DNA of 64,000 nt, from NCBI GenBank assembly GCA_902793325.1, contig CADBCY010000017.1, forward strand, positions 1-64,000. The letters run 5' to 3'. Numbering within the stretch: the first letter of the stretch is position 1; each line of letters starts with the position of its first letter. This stretch comes from an uncultured Eubacteriales bacterium. Lineage in GTDB: Bacteria > Bacillota > Clostridia > Christensenellales > Aristaeellaceae. The notes under the pieces were generated by a model, which was given only the letters and a program-made list of their open reading frames with translations, searched no databases and was not told the DNA's origin. Shown one piece after another: positions 7,811-15,825 of this stretch. The translations under genes were made by a program, and so were the position numbers.

Positions 7811-9669
7811 TTACTTGGTCTTTACGCTCTTGCGCGCGCTCCAGTCGGAGTAGCGCTCGACGCCGTCCACCAGCCGGTAGGTGCGGACGCGGACGTAGTA
7901 GCGCTTCTTCCGCTTCAGCTTCTTGATCGTGGCCTGCACCTCGGCGGGGTCCTTCGCGGTGTACTTCTTCGCGCCCTTGAAGTTCTTCTTCAGCCCGTAC
8001 TGCACCTGGTAGCCGTCCACGGCGGACACCGCGTCCCACGTCACCGTGAAGCTCTTCTTGCCCGCGGACAGGCTGGTGATCTCGGTGGGCAGGGGCGCCT
8101 GGGGATCGGGCGCGGGCGGCGCGCTCCCGAGCAGCTTCGTGGGGAAGCCCCTTTCCTTGGCCCACTGGTGGGCATAGGAATCGGTGTAACAGTGGATGGT
8201 CAGGCGCGGGTTGTTGACGTCCGAGCCGAGCTGCTTTACGGAGAAGGTCCCTTCGCCGATCTCCTTCACGCCGGCCGGGATGCGCGCGGTCTGCAGCAGG
8301 TCGCACTCCGCAAAGACCCGCACGCCCAGCGACGTCGTGCTGTCGGGGATGACCACGTCGGTCAGCGCGCACATGTGGAACGCGCTGTCCTCAATCGTCT
8401 TGAGCCCGCCGGGAAGCGCGATCTTCGCCAGCGACGTGCAGCCGTCGAACGCCGACACGCCGATGCACTCGACCGTCTGGGGAATGGCGACGGTGGAGAG
8501 CGACGTACAGTCCAGGAACGCGCTCGGGGAGATCGTGGTGACGCCGGCGGGAATCGCGATGCCCGTCAGCGAATTGCAGTAGGCGAAGGCCGCCACGTCG
8601 ATCATTTCCATATAGTCGCCTGTGAAGGTCACGCTCTCCAGCGCCTTGCAATTCGCAAAGGCATTCTTGCCGATCCGCCTGACCCCGGCCGGGATGAGCA
8701 CGGATTGCAGCGTCTCGCAATAGGAAAAGGCCGTGCTCGGCAGCGCCTCCAGACCCGCGCCGATGGAGAGCGTTTTCGCCGCCTTGCAGCTGTAGAACGC
8801 GCCGCCGCCCATGGACGTCACGCTGTCGGGGATGTCGATGTGCTCCACCGCCACGCAGCTCTGGAACGCGCTCTTGCCGATCGTTTTGACGCCTGTGCCC
8901 AGGTTCAGCCCGGTCATGCCGCTGCAATGCATGAACGCTTTTTCACCGATGCCCGTCACGCCGTTGGGGATGGTCACCTGCTTGAGCTTTTTGCACTCGT
9001 AGAAGGCGCTGTCGCCGATCGTCTTCAGCCCGGCGCCCAGCTTGACCTCGACCATTTCTCTGCAGGCGAGGAACGCGCCGTCGCCGAGGGTCGCCACGCT
9101 GTCCGGCAGCGCGATACCCGTCAGCCTGGTGCACAGGGAGAAGGCTTCCTCGCCGATGCTCGTCACGCCGCTGCCCAGGGTCACGTCCACGAGCTTGTCG
9201 CATTTGTAGAAGGCCTTCCTGCCGATGGTCGTCACGCCGATGGGGATGGTGACGGAGGTGATGCTATGCTCCTCGCAGAACGCGCGCTCCGCGATCTCCA
9301 GCACCTTGCCGCCCATTTTCGACGACCCGGGGATGACGATATCGCCGCCGCTGCCGGTATAGCCGACGATCCTGCACCCCGCGGGCGGGTGTATTCGGGG
9401 TTGACGAGGGCATACTTGAAGCCGTTGTCGTCCGTCCACTCGGTCGTGGGGTTCGCCTCGGCCTCGGCGTCCTCCGCCCCGGCGAACAGCGCCGCCTCGT
9501 CGAGCTCCTCCGCGGCCTCCGCCCCGCCGGCGTCCACCTCTTCCGCGGACAGCTCCTCCGGCGCGGCGACGGCTTCCGTTTCCGTGGTCCCGACGATTTC
9601 CTCCTCCGCGAAGGCGCAGGCCCCCAGCGCCAGGACCAGCGCCAGCAGCAGCGCGAGACGCTTCTTCAC
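7811..9669 (-). pseudogene. secreted BspA-type leucine-rich repeat protein, frameshifted
   Basis: The 5' frame starts at 9669 with a signal peptide (MKKRLALLLALVLALG, cleavage near AFA-EEE), an acidic Glu/Ala stretch and WTDDNGFKYALVNPEYTRP. The sequence then continues in another frame with AGCRIVGYTGSGGDIVIPG, so about one base is missing near 9375-9385, in a run of C/G. Downstream come roughly 17 LRR_5 repeats of about 23 residues (pattern LxxVxIPxGVTxIGxxAFxxC) and a C-terminal fibronectin type III-like domain (about the last 95 residues). Uninterrupted it would be about 618 residues, a cell-surface adhesion-type protein. I see no slippery heptamer for programmed shifting, so sequencing error or recent inactivation is likelier. 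Confidence 0.85.
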
Positions 9670-9733
9670 AATGCTCTCCTCCTCTCTGCGAGTACCGTTC
9701 GTTTGCGTGTATTAACCATATATTTACAAATTC

Positions 9734-9739
9734 ATTCTA
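9734..9739 (-). promoter_or_regulatory. probable extended -10 of the BspA-like gene
   Basis: The minus strand reads TGGTAGAAT, an extended -10, in an AT-rich stretch about 65 nt before the start codon. No good -35 was found. Confidence 0.4.
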
Positions 9740-9771
9740 CCATATCGGCACCGCGCTGTCAACGCCATTCC

Positions 9772-11901
9772 TCACCACAACCCCTCGCGCGGCGCCGTCC
9801 GCCCGCCGAATCGGCGGTTGCGGTAATCGAGCAGCGTCAGGGCGTATTCGGTCCGGTCCGGCCCCGCGGCGCGCTCCAGCAGCGTCTCCACGTCCTCCAG
9901 GGACAGGCAGTCGTGGTCGGCCAGCAGGTGCATCAGGTGCGCGTCCCTCGCCGCCTCGGCCACGAACGCGCCGCCGTGCGCGCGCATCCAGGCGATGCAG
10001 GCGGCCTCGGCCTCCGCGGCATAGCCGATCCCCCGGGCCGTCGCCAGCGCGTAGCCCAGGCAGACCCGCTTGCGCCACAGCCCGGGGAAGGCCTCGGGCG
10101 GGTCCAGCGGCGCGATGATCGCCGCCCGCCGCGCCTCCTCCAGCACCGGCCGCCACGCCGCCCGGAAGCGCCCGTTGAGCCGGATCTCCCGCAGCCCCCG
10201 GCAGCCGGACAGCGCCCCGGCCCCCAGCGCCTCCAGCCCGGCGGGCAGGCTCAGCGACTCCAGCGCCTCGCAGCGGAAGAACGCGTGCGCCCCGACCTCC
10301 GTCACGCCGTCGGGCAGCCGCAGCGAACGCAGCGACCGACAGTCCTCGAAGCATCGCGCGCCCACGCGCACGAGCCCCTCGGGCAGCGCCGGCGACTCCA
10401 GGGCCAGGCAGCGCCGGAACGCCTCGTCGGGCAGCTCGGCGATCCCCGCCGGCAGCCGGATCTCCCGCAGCCGCAGGCAGTTCAGGAACGCCCCCCGGCC
10501 GACGCGGGTCGTCCGATCGGGCAGCGCCAGCGCGCGCAGCCCCTCGCACCCGGACAGCGCGTAGTCCCCGACCCGCTCCAGCGTATCGGGCAGCGTCAGC
10601 TCCAACAGGTCCAGGCAGCCCTCCAGCGCCCGGTCCGCCAGGCTCCGCGCGCCGTCGGGCAGCGCGAAGGACCGCTTCACGTCCGCCCGCACCAGCATGC
10701 CCTGCGGTTCGAGGTACAGCAGGCTGCCCGGCATGAGCGCGTGGGGCAGCGCGTCCGCCGACAGCCGCTCCACCGAGGCGGGGATGGGCATGTCCTCGAG
10801 CGCCCCGCAGCCCGCGAACGCCCCGGGGGCGATCTCCCGCAATCCTTCGGGCAGCGCGACCCGCCGCAGCTTTCCGCAGCCGCCGAAGGCGCTCTCGCCG
10901 ATGACCCGCACCCCCGCGGGGACGTCCACCTCCCCGAGCTCCGCGCACTGGTAGAACGCCCGCGACGCGACGGCGGACAGCCCCGCCGGCAGCCGCACCG
11001 ACGCCAGCGCCGCGCAGCCCTGGAAGGCGCTCTCGCCGATCTCCGCCACGCTGTCCGGCAGCGCGACCGCCCGCAGCCGCGCGCAGCCGAAGCAGGCGTC
11101 CCGCCCCACGCGCACAAGCCCCTCGGGCAGGATCAGTTCGCCCAGCGCCGCCTGCCCGCGCAGCGCGCCGTCGGCCAGCGCCAGCACCGGCAGGCCGTCG
11201 ATCTCCGCGGGAACGACGAGGCGCGACGGCTCTCCCGACACCCCCGCGACGGCCACGCCCGCCGCATAGGGCACGGTCGCCAGCCGGACCGCGCCGCTCC
11301 GGGGGCGGACCGCCACGCCGCGCGCCGCCAGCGCCCGGGCCAGCGCGGCGTTGTCCGTGAACACGATGAGCTCCGGGCAATCCTCGAAGGCGTCCTCCGC
11401 CGCCTCGGCCACGCCGTCCGGCAGCACGACCTCCCGCAGCGTGCCCCGCCCCCGGAACGCGCCGGGGCCGACGGCGGTCACGGGCCGCCCGTCGAGCGCC
11501 TCCGGCACCTCGGCGCGGGCGTCCCAGCGCGCCCAGGCCGCGACGGCGACCGTGCCGTCGGGCCGCGCCTCGCCCAGGAAGGGCGCGTCGCAGTCCCACA
11601 GGGGCGAGAACGCCTCCGCGCGGCGCAGCTCCGCCCCGAGCCTGCGGAACGAGGCGAGCTCCCCGGCGCCGGGCAGCGAGAAGAAGTCCGTGCGCTCGCC
11701 GGGCAGGTGCAGCGACCCCCGCAGGCCGAGCCCGGGAAAGCGCCGGCAGAAGGCGGACGGCAGCGCCCCGTCCCCCATGCCCGACGCCGCGCCGTCCGCG
11801 CCGCGAACCGCCGTCGTCAGCCCGGCGTCGGCCAGCATTTGCCGCGCCGCGCCCGCGTCCTCCCCGTGGAAGTACAACTTCAAAAAGCCCCGTTCCGCCA
11901 T
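9772..11901 (-). CDS. leucine-rich repeat protein without signal peptide
   Basis: 709 residues from ATG 11901, preceded by GGGAGG at 7-nt spacing; an ATG at 11928 lacks a ribosome site. Residues 1-150 are a non-repetitive Arg/Ala-rich N-terminus. About 150-620 are BspA/LRR_5 repeats of about 23 residues (pattern IxxxAFxxCxxLxxVxLPxGL). The C-terminus ends in an EYALTLLDYRNRRFG motif like the tail of other Firmicute LRR proteins. There is no signal peptide or membrane segment, so it is predicted cytoplasmic, unlike its frameshifted neighbour. It has its own promoter and is divergent from the vWA/MoxR pair. LRR proteins bind partners; its partner is unknown. Confidence 0.85.
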   Translation of the reverse strand: MAERGFLKLYFHGEDAGAARQMLADAGLTTAVRGADGAASGMGDGALPSAFCRRFPGLGLRGSLHLPGERTDFFSLPGAGELASFRRLGAELRRAEAFSPLWDCDAPFLGEARPDGTVAVAAWARWDARAEVPEALDGRPVTAVGPGAFRGRGTLREVVLPDGVAEAAEDAFEDCPELIVFTDNAALARALAARGVAVRPRSGAVRLATVPYAAGVAVAGVSGEPSRLVVPAEIDGLPVLALADGALRGQAALGELILPEGLVRVGRDACFGCARLRAVALPDSVAEIGESAFQGCAALASVRLPAGLSAVASRAFYQCAELGEVDVPAGVRVIGESAFGGCGKLRRVALPEGLREIAPGAFAGCGALEDMPIPASVERLSADALPHALMPGSLLYLEPQGMLVRADVKRSFALPDGARSLADRALEGCLDLLELTLPDTLERVGDYALSGCEGLRALALPDRTTRVGRGAFLNCLRLREIRLPAGIAELPDEAFRRCLALESPALPEGLVRVGARCFEDCRSLRSLRLPDGVTEVGAHAFFRCEALESLSLPAGLEALGAGALSGCRGLREIRLNGRFRAAWRPVLEEARRAAIIAPLDPPEAFPGLWRKRVCLGYALATARGIGYAAEAEAACIAWMRAHGGAFVAEAARDAHLMHLLADHDCLSLEDVETLLERAAGPDRTEYALTLLDYRNRRFGGRTAPREGLW

Positions 11902-11930
11902 GCCGCGCCTCCCGTTTTCTACTATCATGC

Positions 11931-11959
11931 AGTATACCCCAATTCCTTCCGAATAGCAA
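11931..11959 (-). promoter_or_regulatory. promoter of the cytoplasmic LRR gene
   Basis: Minus strand TTGCTA (11959-11954), 17-bp spacer, TATACT (11936-11931), about 30 nt before the chosen start. Confidence 0.65.
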
Positions 11960-11970
11960 CCTGCGGTTAA

Positions 11971-12003
11971 CCTTGGGATGCTATACTGGGCTCAATCCCA
12001 AGG
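11971..12003 (+). promoter_or_regulatory. 9-bp inverted repeat around a TATACT box
   Basis: CCTTGGGAT (11971-11979) and ATCCCAAGG (11995-12003) are exact inverted repeats flanking TATACT (11982-11987), just upstream of the vWA gene. The box may be its -10 and the repeat an operator, but no good -35 lies 17 bp upstream. Confidence 0.4.
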
Positions 12004-12021
12004 CAGTCAATGAGGTGCGCC

Positions 12022-13917
12022 ATGTCGGACCGGCAACGAATCGAACGCCTGGCGGCGGAGGTCATGGAGCTGAGCCGCAACGCCATCGTCCTGAACCTGC
12101 GGTTCATGGATATGGCGGTGTTTCGCCTGCGCGCCGAGCCCGCCGACTGCACCCTCGCCACCGACGGCCGCAGCCTGTTCTACGGTCCGGAGTTCGTGCT
12201 GCGCCGCTACCTGAAGAGCCCTGCCCTGCCGCCCCGCGATACCCTCCACGCGCTGCTGCACTGTGTGTTCCGCCACCCCTTCATCCACACGCTGGTGGAG
12301 CGGGAGCGCTGGGACCTGGCGGCGGACATCGCCGTGGAGAGCCTCATCAACAGCCTGGAGCTGGATCGCTTCGCCGCGCCGAGGCAGGCGGAGCAGCAGG
12401 TGGTCGCGGGCGCGCTGGCGCACCGGCTGGGCCTGCTGACGGCGGAGAAGCTGTACCGCTACTTCGGCGAAAACCCCGCGCCGGAGGAATGGAAGGCGCT
12501 GTTCGCCGCCGACGACCACGCGCTCTGGCACAAGCCGAAGCGCCGGGGCGACCGGCAGCAGGGCGAAAAGGGCGAGGACGGCAAACCCACGGGCGGCGAG
12601 GACGACCGGCGCAGGCGGGAGGCCCCGCGGGAGACGCCCGCCGAGGATCGCCCGGACCGGCCGCGCGCCGGGGGCGGCGGCGAGAAGGAAGAGTCGCCCG
12701 ACGCCGCGTCGGAGGCGGGCGCGTCGTCCCGGGACCCCGTCCGGCAGGACGAGGGCAGCCGCGCCTTCTCCGCCCGTCAGGACGACGACCGCGGCGGCGA
12801 AGCGGAGCAGCGCGCGCTCCGGAGCGAGGCCGGCGGCGACTCGGGAGAGGCGCGATCCCGCAAGGAGGACGGCGGGACGTCCGAGCAGCAGAACACGGGC
12901 CGGGGGCTCGACACCGAGGGCGGCGACAGCAGCACCCCGGTCGGCGCGCAGAGCCGCAACGACCGCACCGACGGCGGCGCGGACTCCCCCTCGGCCACCG
13001 GCGTTTCCGGCGATTCCGGCGACGCACGCAGCCAGGGCGGCGCCTCGCCCTCCGGCGGCAGCGGCAGCGGCCTGGACGACACGCTCGTGCAGGAAGGCGG
13101 CGAGGCCCCCGGCCCGGCGGACCTGCGCGACTACGAGGAACAGCTCCGGGAGAGCGACCGCCAGCGCCTGGAGCGGGAGTGGCGCGAGGCCGGCGAGCGC
13201 ATCCGGCTGGAGCTGGAGGCCCAGTCCCGCCAGCGGGGCGAGGCGGCCGGGGAGCTGATGCGCCGGCTGGAGGTCGGCAGCCGCACGAAGACCGACTACG
13301 CCGCCTTCCTGCGGAAGTTCGCCGTGCTGGGCGAGCACATGCAGCTCAACGACGACGAATTCGACCAGGTCTTCTACACCTACGGCCTGCGGCTCTACGG
13401 CAACCTGCCCCTCATCGAACCGCTGGAGACGCGCGAAGTGAAGCGCGTGCGGGAGTTTGTGGTCGCCATCGACACCTCCGGCAGCACCAGCGGGGCGCTG
13501 GTGGAGCGCTTCCTGACCCGCACGTGGGAGATCCTGCAGAGCGAGGAGAGCTTCTTCCGGAAGGTCAACCTGCACATCCTGCAGTGCGATTCCGAGATCC
13601 AGGAGCACGCGCGGATCACCAACCGCGAGGAATTCGACCGCTACATGCAGTCCTTCAGCGCCAAGGGCCTGGGCGGCACGGACTTCCGGCCCGTGTTCCG
13701 CCGCGTGGACGAGCTGCTGCGCGCCCGGGAGCTGACGCGGCTGCGGGGGCTGATCTACTTCACCGACGGCCAGGGCGTCTACCCCGAGCGCAAGCCCGAC
13801 TACGAGACCGCCTTCGCGTTCGTGGAGCCCGCCGACGGCGCCCTGCCCGAGGTCCCGCCCTGGGCCATGCGCGTGGTGCTGGACGAGGACGCGCTGTCCG
13901 TCCGGCCGCCCCGCTGA
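12022..13917 (+). CDS. vWA-like / metallopeptidase-like protein (DUF2201 type)
   Basis: 631 residues from ATG 12022, preceded by GAGGTG. The N-terminal domain (about 1-165) resembles the DUF2201 metallopeptidase-like fold, but the zinc motif reads HALLH (H76, H80) where an HExxH would have glutamate. Residues about 170-365 are a charged, Gly/Asp/Arg/Ser-rich and probably disordered linker. The C-terminal vWA-like domain carries the MIDAS motif DTSGSTSG (D484) and GGTDF. Such proteins are encoded beside MoxR-type AAA ATPases, as here (49-bp gap), and probably act with them in chaperone-like assembly or activation of a client. The client is unknown. Confidence 0.8.
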   Translation: MSDRQRIERLAAEVMELSRNAIVLNLRFMDMAVFRLRAEPADCTLATDGRSLFYGPEFVLRRYLKSPALPPRDTLHALLHCVFRHPFIHTLVERERWDLAADIAVESLINSLELDRFAAPRQAEQQVVAGALAHRLGLLTAEKLYRYFGENPAPEEWKALFAADDHALWHKPKRRGDRQQGEKGEDGKPTGGEDDRRRREAPRETPAEDRPDRPRAGGGGEKEESPDAASEAGASSRDPVRQDEGSRAFSARQDDDRGGEAEQRALRSEAGGDSGEARSRKEDGGTSEQQNTGRGLDTEGGDSSTPVGAQSRNDRTDGGADSPSATGVSGDSGDARSQGGASPSGGSGSGLDDTLVQEGGEAPGPADLRDYEEQLRESDRQRLEREWREAGERIRLELEAQSRQRGEAAGELMRRLEVGSRTKTDYAAFLRKFAVLGEHMQLNDDEFDQVFYTYGLRLYGNLPLIEPLETREVKRVREFVVAIDTSGSTSGALVERFLTRTWEILQSEESFFRKVNLHILQCDSEIQEHARITNREEFDRYMQSFSAKGLGGTDFRPVFRRVDELLRARELTRLRGLIYFTDGQGVYPERKPDYETAFAFVEPADGALPEVPPWAMRVVLDEDALSVRPPR

Positions 13918-13966
13918 ACGAAACCGATGCACGCCACCCGACCGATCGCACAACCCGGAGGAACCC

Positions 13967-15520
13967 ATGAACATCAAGCAGGCCAAGCAACAGATCGAAT
14001 ACGCCGTCCGCGCCTACCTGACGAAGGACGAGTTCGGCGACCCCGTCGTCCCGATGGAGCGCCAGCGCCCCGTGTTCCTGCTCGGCGCGCCGGGCATCGG
14101 CAAGACGGCCATCATGGAGCAGATCGCCCAGGAGCTGGGCATCGGGCTGGTCGCCTATTCCATGACCCACCACACCCGCCAGAGCGCCCTGGGCCTGCCC
14201 TTCATCGTGAAGGAGGCCTTCGACGGCCGGGAGTACGACGTGTCGGAGTACACCATGTCGGAGATCATCGCCAGCGTCCACCAGTGCGTGCGGGAGAGCG
14301 GCATCCGGGAGGGCATACTGTTCCTGGACGAGATCAACTGCGTCAGCGAGACGCTGGCGCCCTCCATGCTGCAATTCCTGCAGTTCAAGACCTTCGGCCG
14401 CCACCGCGTGCCGGAGGGCTGGGTGGTGGTCACCGCGGGCAACCCGCCGGAGTACAACAGCAGCGTGCGGGAGTTCGACGTGGTGACGCTGGACCGGCTG
14501 AAGCGCATCGACGTGGAGCCGGACTACGACGCCTGGAAGGAGTACGCGCTGGCCCGCGCCGTGCACCCCGCCGTGACCAGCTACCTGGAGATCCGGCGGG
14601 ACGACTTCTACCGCGTCGAGTCCACCGTGGAGGGCAAGCGGTTCGTCACCGCCCGCGGCTGGGTGGACCTGTCCGACATGCTGAAGCTGTTCGAGCAGAA
14701 GGGCTTCCCCGTGGACGAGCCGCTGATCCGCCAGTACCTGCAGAACGACGCCGTGGCCAAGTCCTTCGCCGCGTACTACGACCTGTTCAGCAAGTACCGC
14801 GCCGACTACCAGGTGGAGCGCATACTGGCCGGGAAGGCCGGCGCGGACGTGCTGGAGCGCGCGCGGAACGCCCGGTTCGACGAGCGGCTGTCGCTGCTGG
14901 GGCTGCTCACCGACGCCGCGCGCACGGACGTGCGGGCGGTGCTGCGCCGCTACGACGCGCTGGAGGGGGTCATGAACCGCCTGCGCGCGCGCAAGGCGCA
15001 GTTCGCCGCCGCCGACCGCGACGCCGCCGCGGCGCTGCTGGGCGAAATGGCGGAGCGCCTGCGCGCCGAGACCGCCGCCCGCAGCCAGGCGAACGCGCTG
15101 TCCCGGGAGAGCGCCCGGGTGCGCAGGCAGGCGGAGGCGCTGCTGGAGGCCTTCGCGGCCGGGCTGCCCGCGGAGCGCGCGCCCTACCCCTGGCTGGCGG
15201 AGCGCTTCGAGGCCGAAACGCGCGCGCTCGCGGGGCGGGCGGCGGAGGCGCGGGACCGGCTGGAGCACATGTTCGCCTTCGCCGAAACCGCCTTCCCCGA
15301 CGGCCAGGAGCTGCTCATACTGGTGACGGAGCTGTCCGTGGACCCCGACAGCGCGCGCTTCATCGGCAAGTACGGCTGCGACGCCTACTTCCGCCACAAC
15401 CGGTCGCTGATGTTCTACGAGCGCGGCCGGGAGATCGCGCGGGAGATCGGGGAGCTGGGGCTGGAACCGGCTCCGGCCGACCGCCCCGCCGAAAACCAGA
15501 ATTTACCCTTCCCACGTTGA
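13967..15520 (+). CDS. MoxR-type AAA+ ATPase
   Basis: 517 residues with GGAGG before the ATG. Walker A is GAPGIGKT (residues 40-47), Walker B is LFLDEIN (about 118-124), sensor 1 lies in TAGNPPEYN and an arginine-finger region follows. About 330-450 is helical and Arg/Ala/Glu-rich, probably coiled coil. It forms an operon with the upstream vWA-like gene, the usual MoxR/vWA pairing in which ATP hydrolysis remodels a partner held by the vWA protein. The stop codon overlaps the -35 of the thrS leader promoter. Confidence 0.87.
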   Translation: MNIKQAKQQIEYAVRAYLTKDEFGDPVVPMERQRPVFLLGAPGIGKTAIMEQIAQELGIGLVAYSMTHHTRQSALGLPFIVKEAFDGREYDVSEYTMSEIIASVHQCVRESGIREGILFLDEINCVSETLAPSMLQFLQFKTFGRHRVPEGWVVVTAGNPPEYNSSVREFDVVTLDRLKRIDVEPDYDAWKEYALARAVHPAVTSYLEIRRDDFYRVESTVEGKRFVTARGWVDLSDMLKLFEQKGFPVDEPLIRQYLQNDAVAKSFAAYYDLFSKYRADYQVERILAGKAGADVLERARNARFDERLSLLGLLTDAARTDVRAVLRRYDALEGVMNRLRARKAQFAAADRDAAAALLGEMAERLRAETAARSQANALSRESARVRRQAEALLEAFAAGLPAERAPYPWLAERFEAETRALAGRAAEARDRLEHMFAFAETAFPDGQELLILVTELSVDPDSARFIGKYGCDAYFRHNRSLMFYERGREIAREIGELGLEPAPADRPAENQNLPFPR

Positions 15521-15545
15521 CAACGCCCGCCCGCCGTGGTACAAT
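15517..15545 (+). promoter_or_regulatory. promoter of the thrS T-box leader
   Basis: Perfect TTGACA (15517-15522), 17-bp spacer, TACAAT (15540-15545). The -35 contains the TGA stop (15518-15520) of the upstream ATPase gene. Confidence 0.88.
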
Positions 15546-15551
15546 GGCTGC

Positions 15552-15779
15552 ATCCTGTCAGAGGACGGGGAACACGTTCCCGGAGGGGCGCGCGCAGAGA
15601 GCCTGAGCAGAGCTGCAAACTCGGGCCGCGGCCGCCGGCGGATACCAGCCCCCGATGACCGGCGCGCCGCGCCCGATACAGCGCGAACGAGCGGCTCACG
15701 CAGCGTCGTGAACCAGCAGGGTGGAACCGCGGATGCACAACGGCATTCGTCCCGGCATACGGGACGGACGCCGTTTTTT
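15552..15779 (+). promoter_or_regulatory. T-box riboswitch upstream of thrS
   Basis: The leader has an early GGGAAC/GTTCCC hairpin, AGAGAG, a CACG/CGTG stem III-like hairpin and the T-box core GGGTGGAACCGCGG (15719-15732). The terminator stem is 15741-15773 (TCGTCCCG paired with CGGGACGGA), followed by six T (15774-15779). Uncharged tRNA-Thr should favour the antiterminator. The specifier codon was not assigned. Confidence 0.92.
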
Positions 15780-15825
15780 ATCATCGTACTCTGCCACTAC
15801 CATCAAATCAAAGGAGCGTAATACC

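Noticed and set aside
9370..9400. Programmed ribosomal frameshift in the LRR gene
   Set aside because: There is no slippery heptamer or adjacent stimulatory stem, so an indel is simpler.
7900..11700. Regular DNA periodicity suggesting a CRISPR or tandem repeat array
   Set aside because: The period is about 69 bp and in frame; it encodes BspA-type LRR units with variable bases throughout.
9703..11970. 755-codon Arg/Gln/Pro-rich plus-strand frame opposite the LRR gene
   Set aside because: It mirrors the LRR repeat in antisense. The repeated composition comes from the 23-codon period of the true gene.
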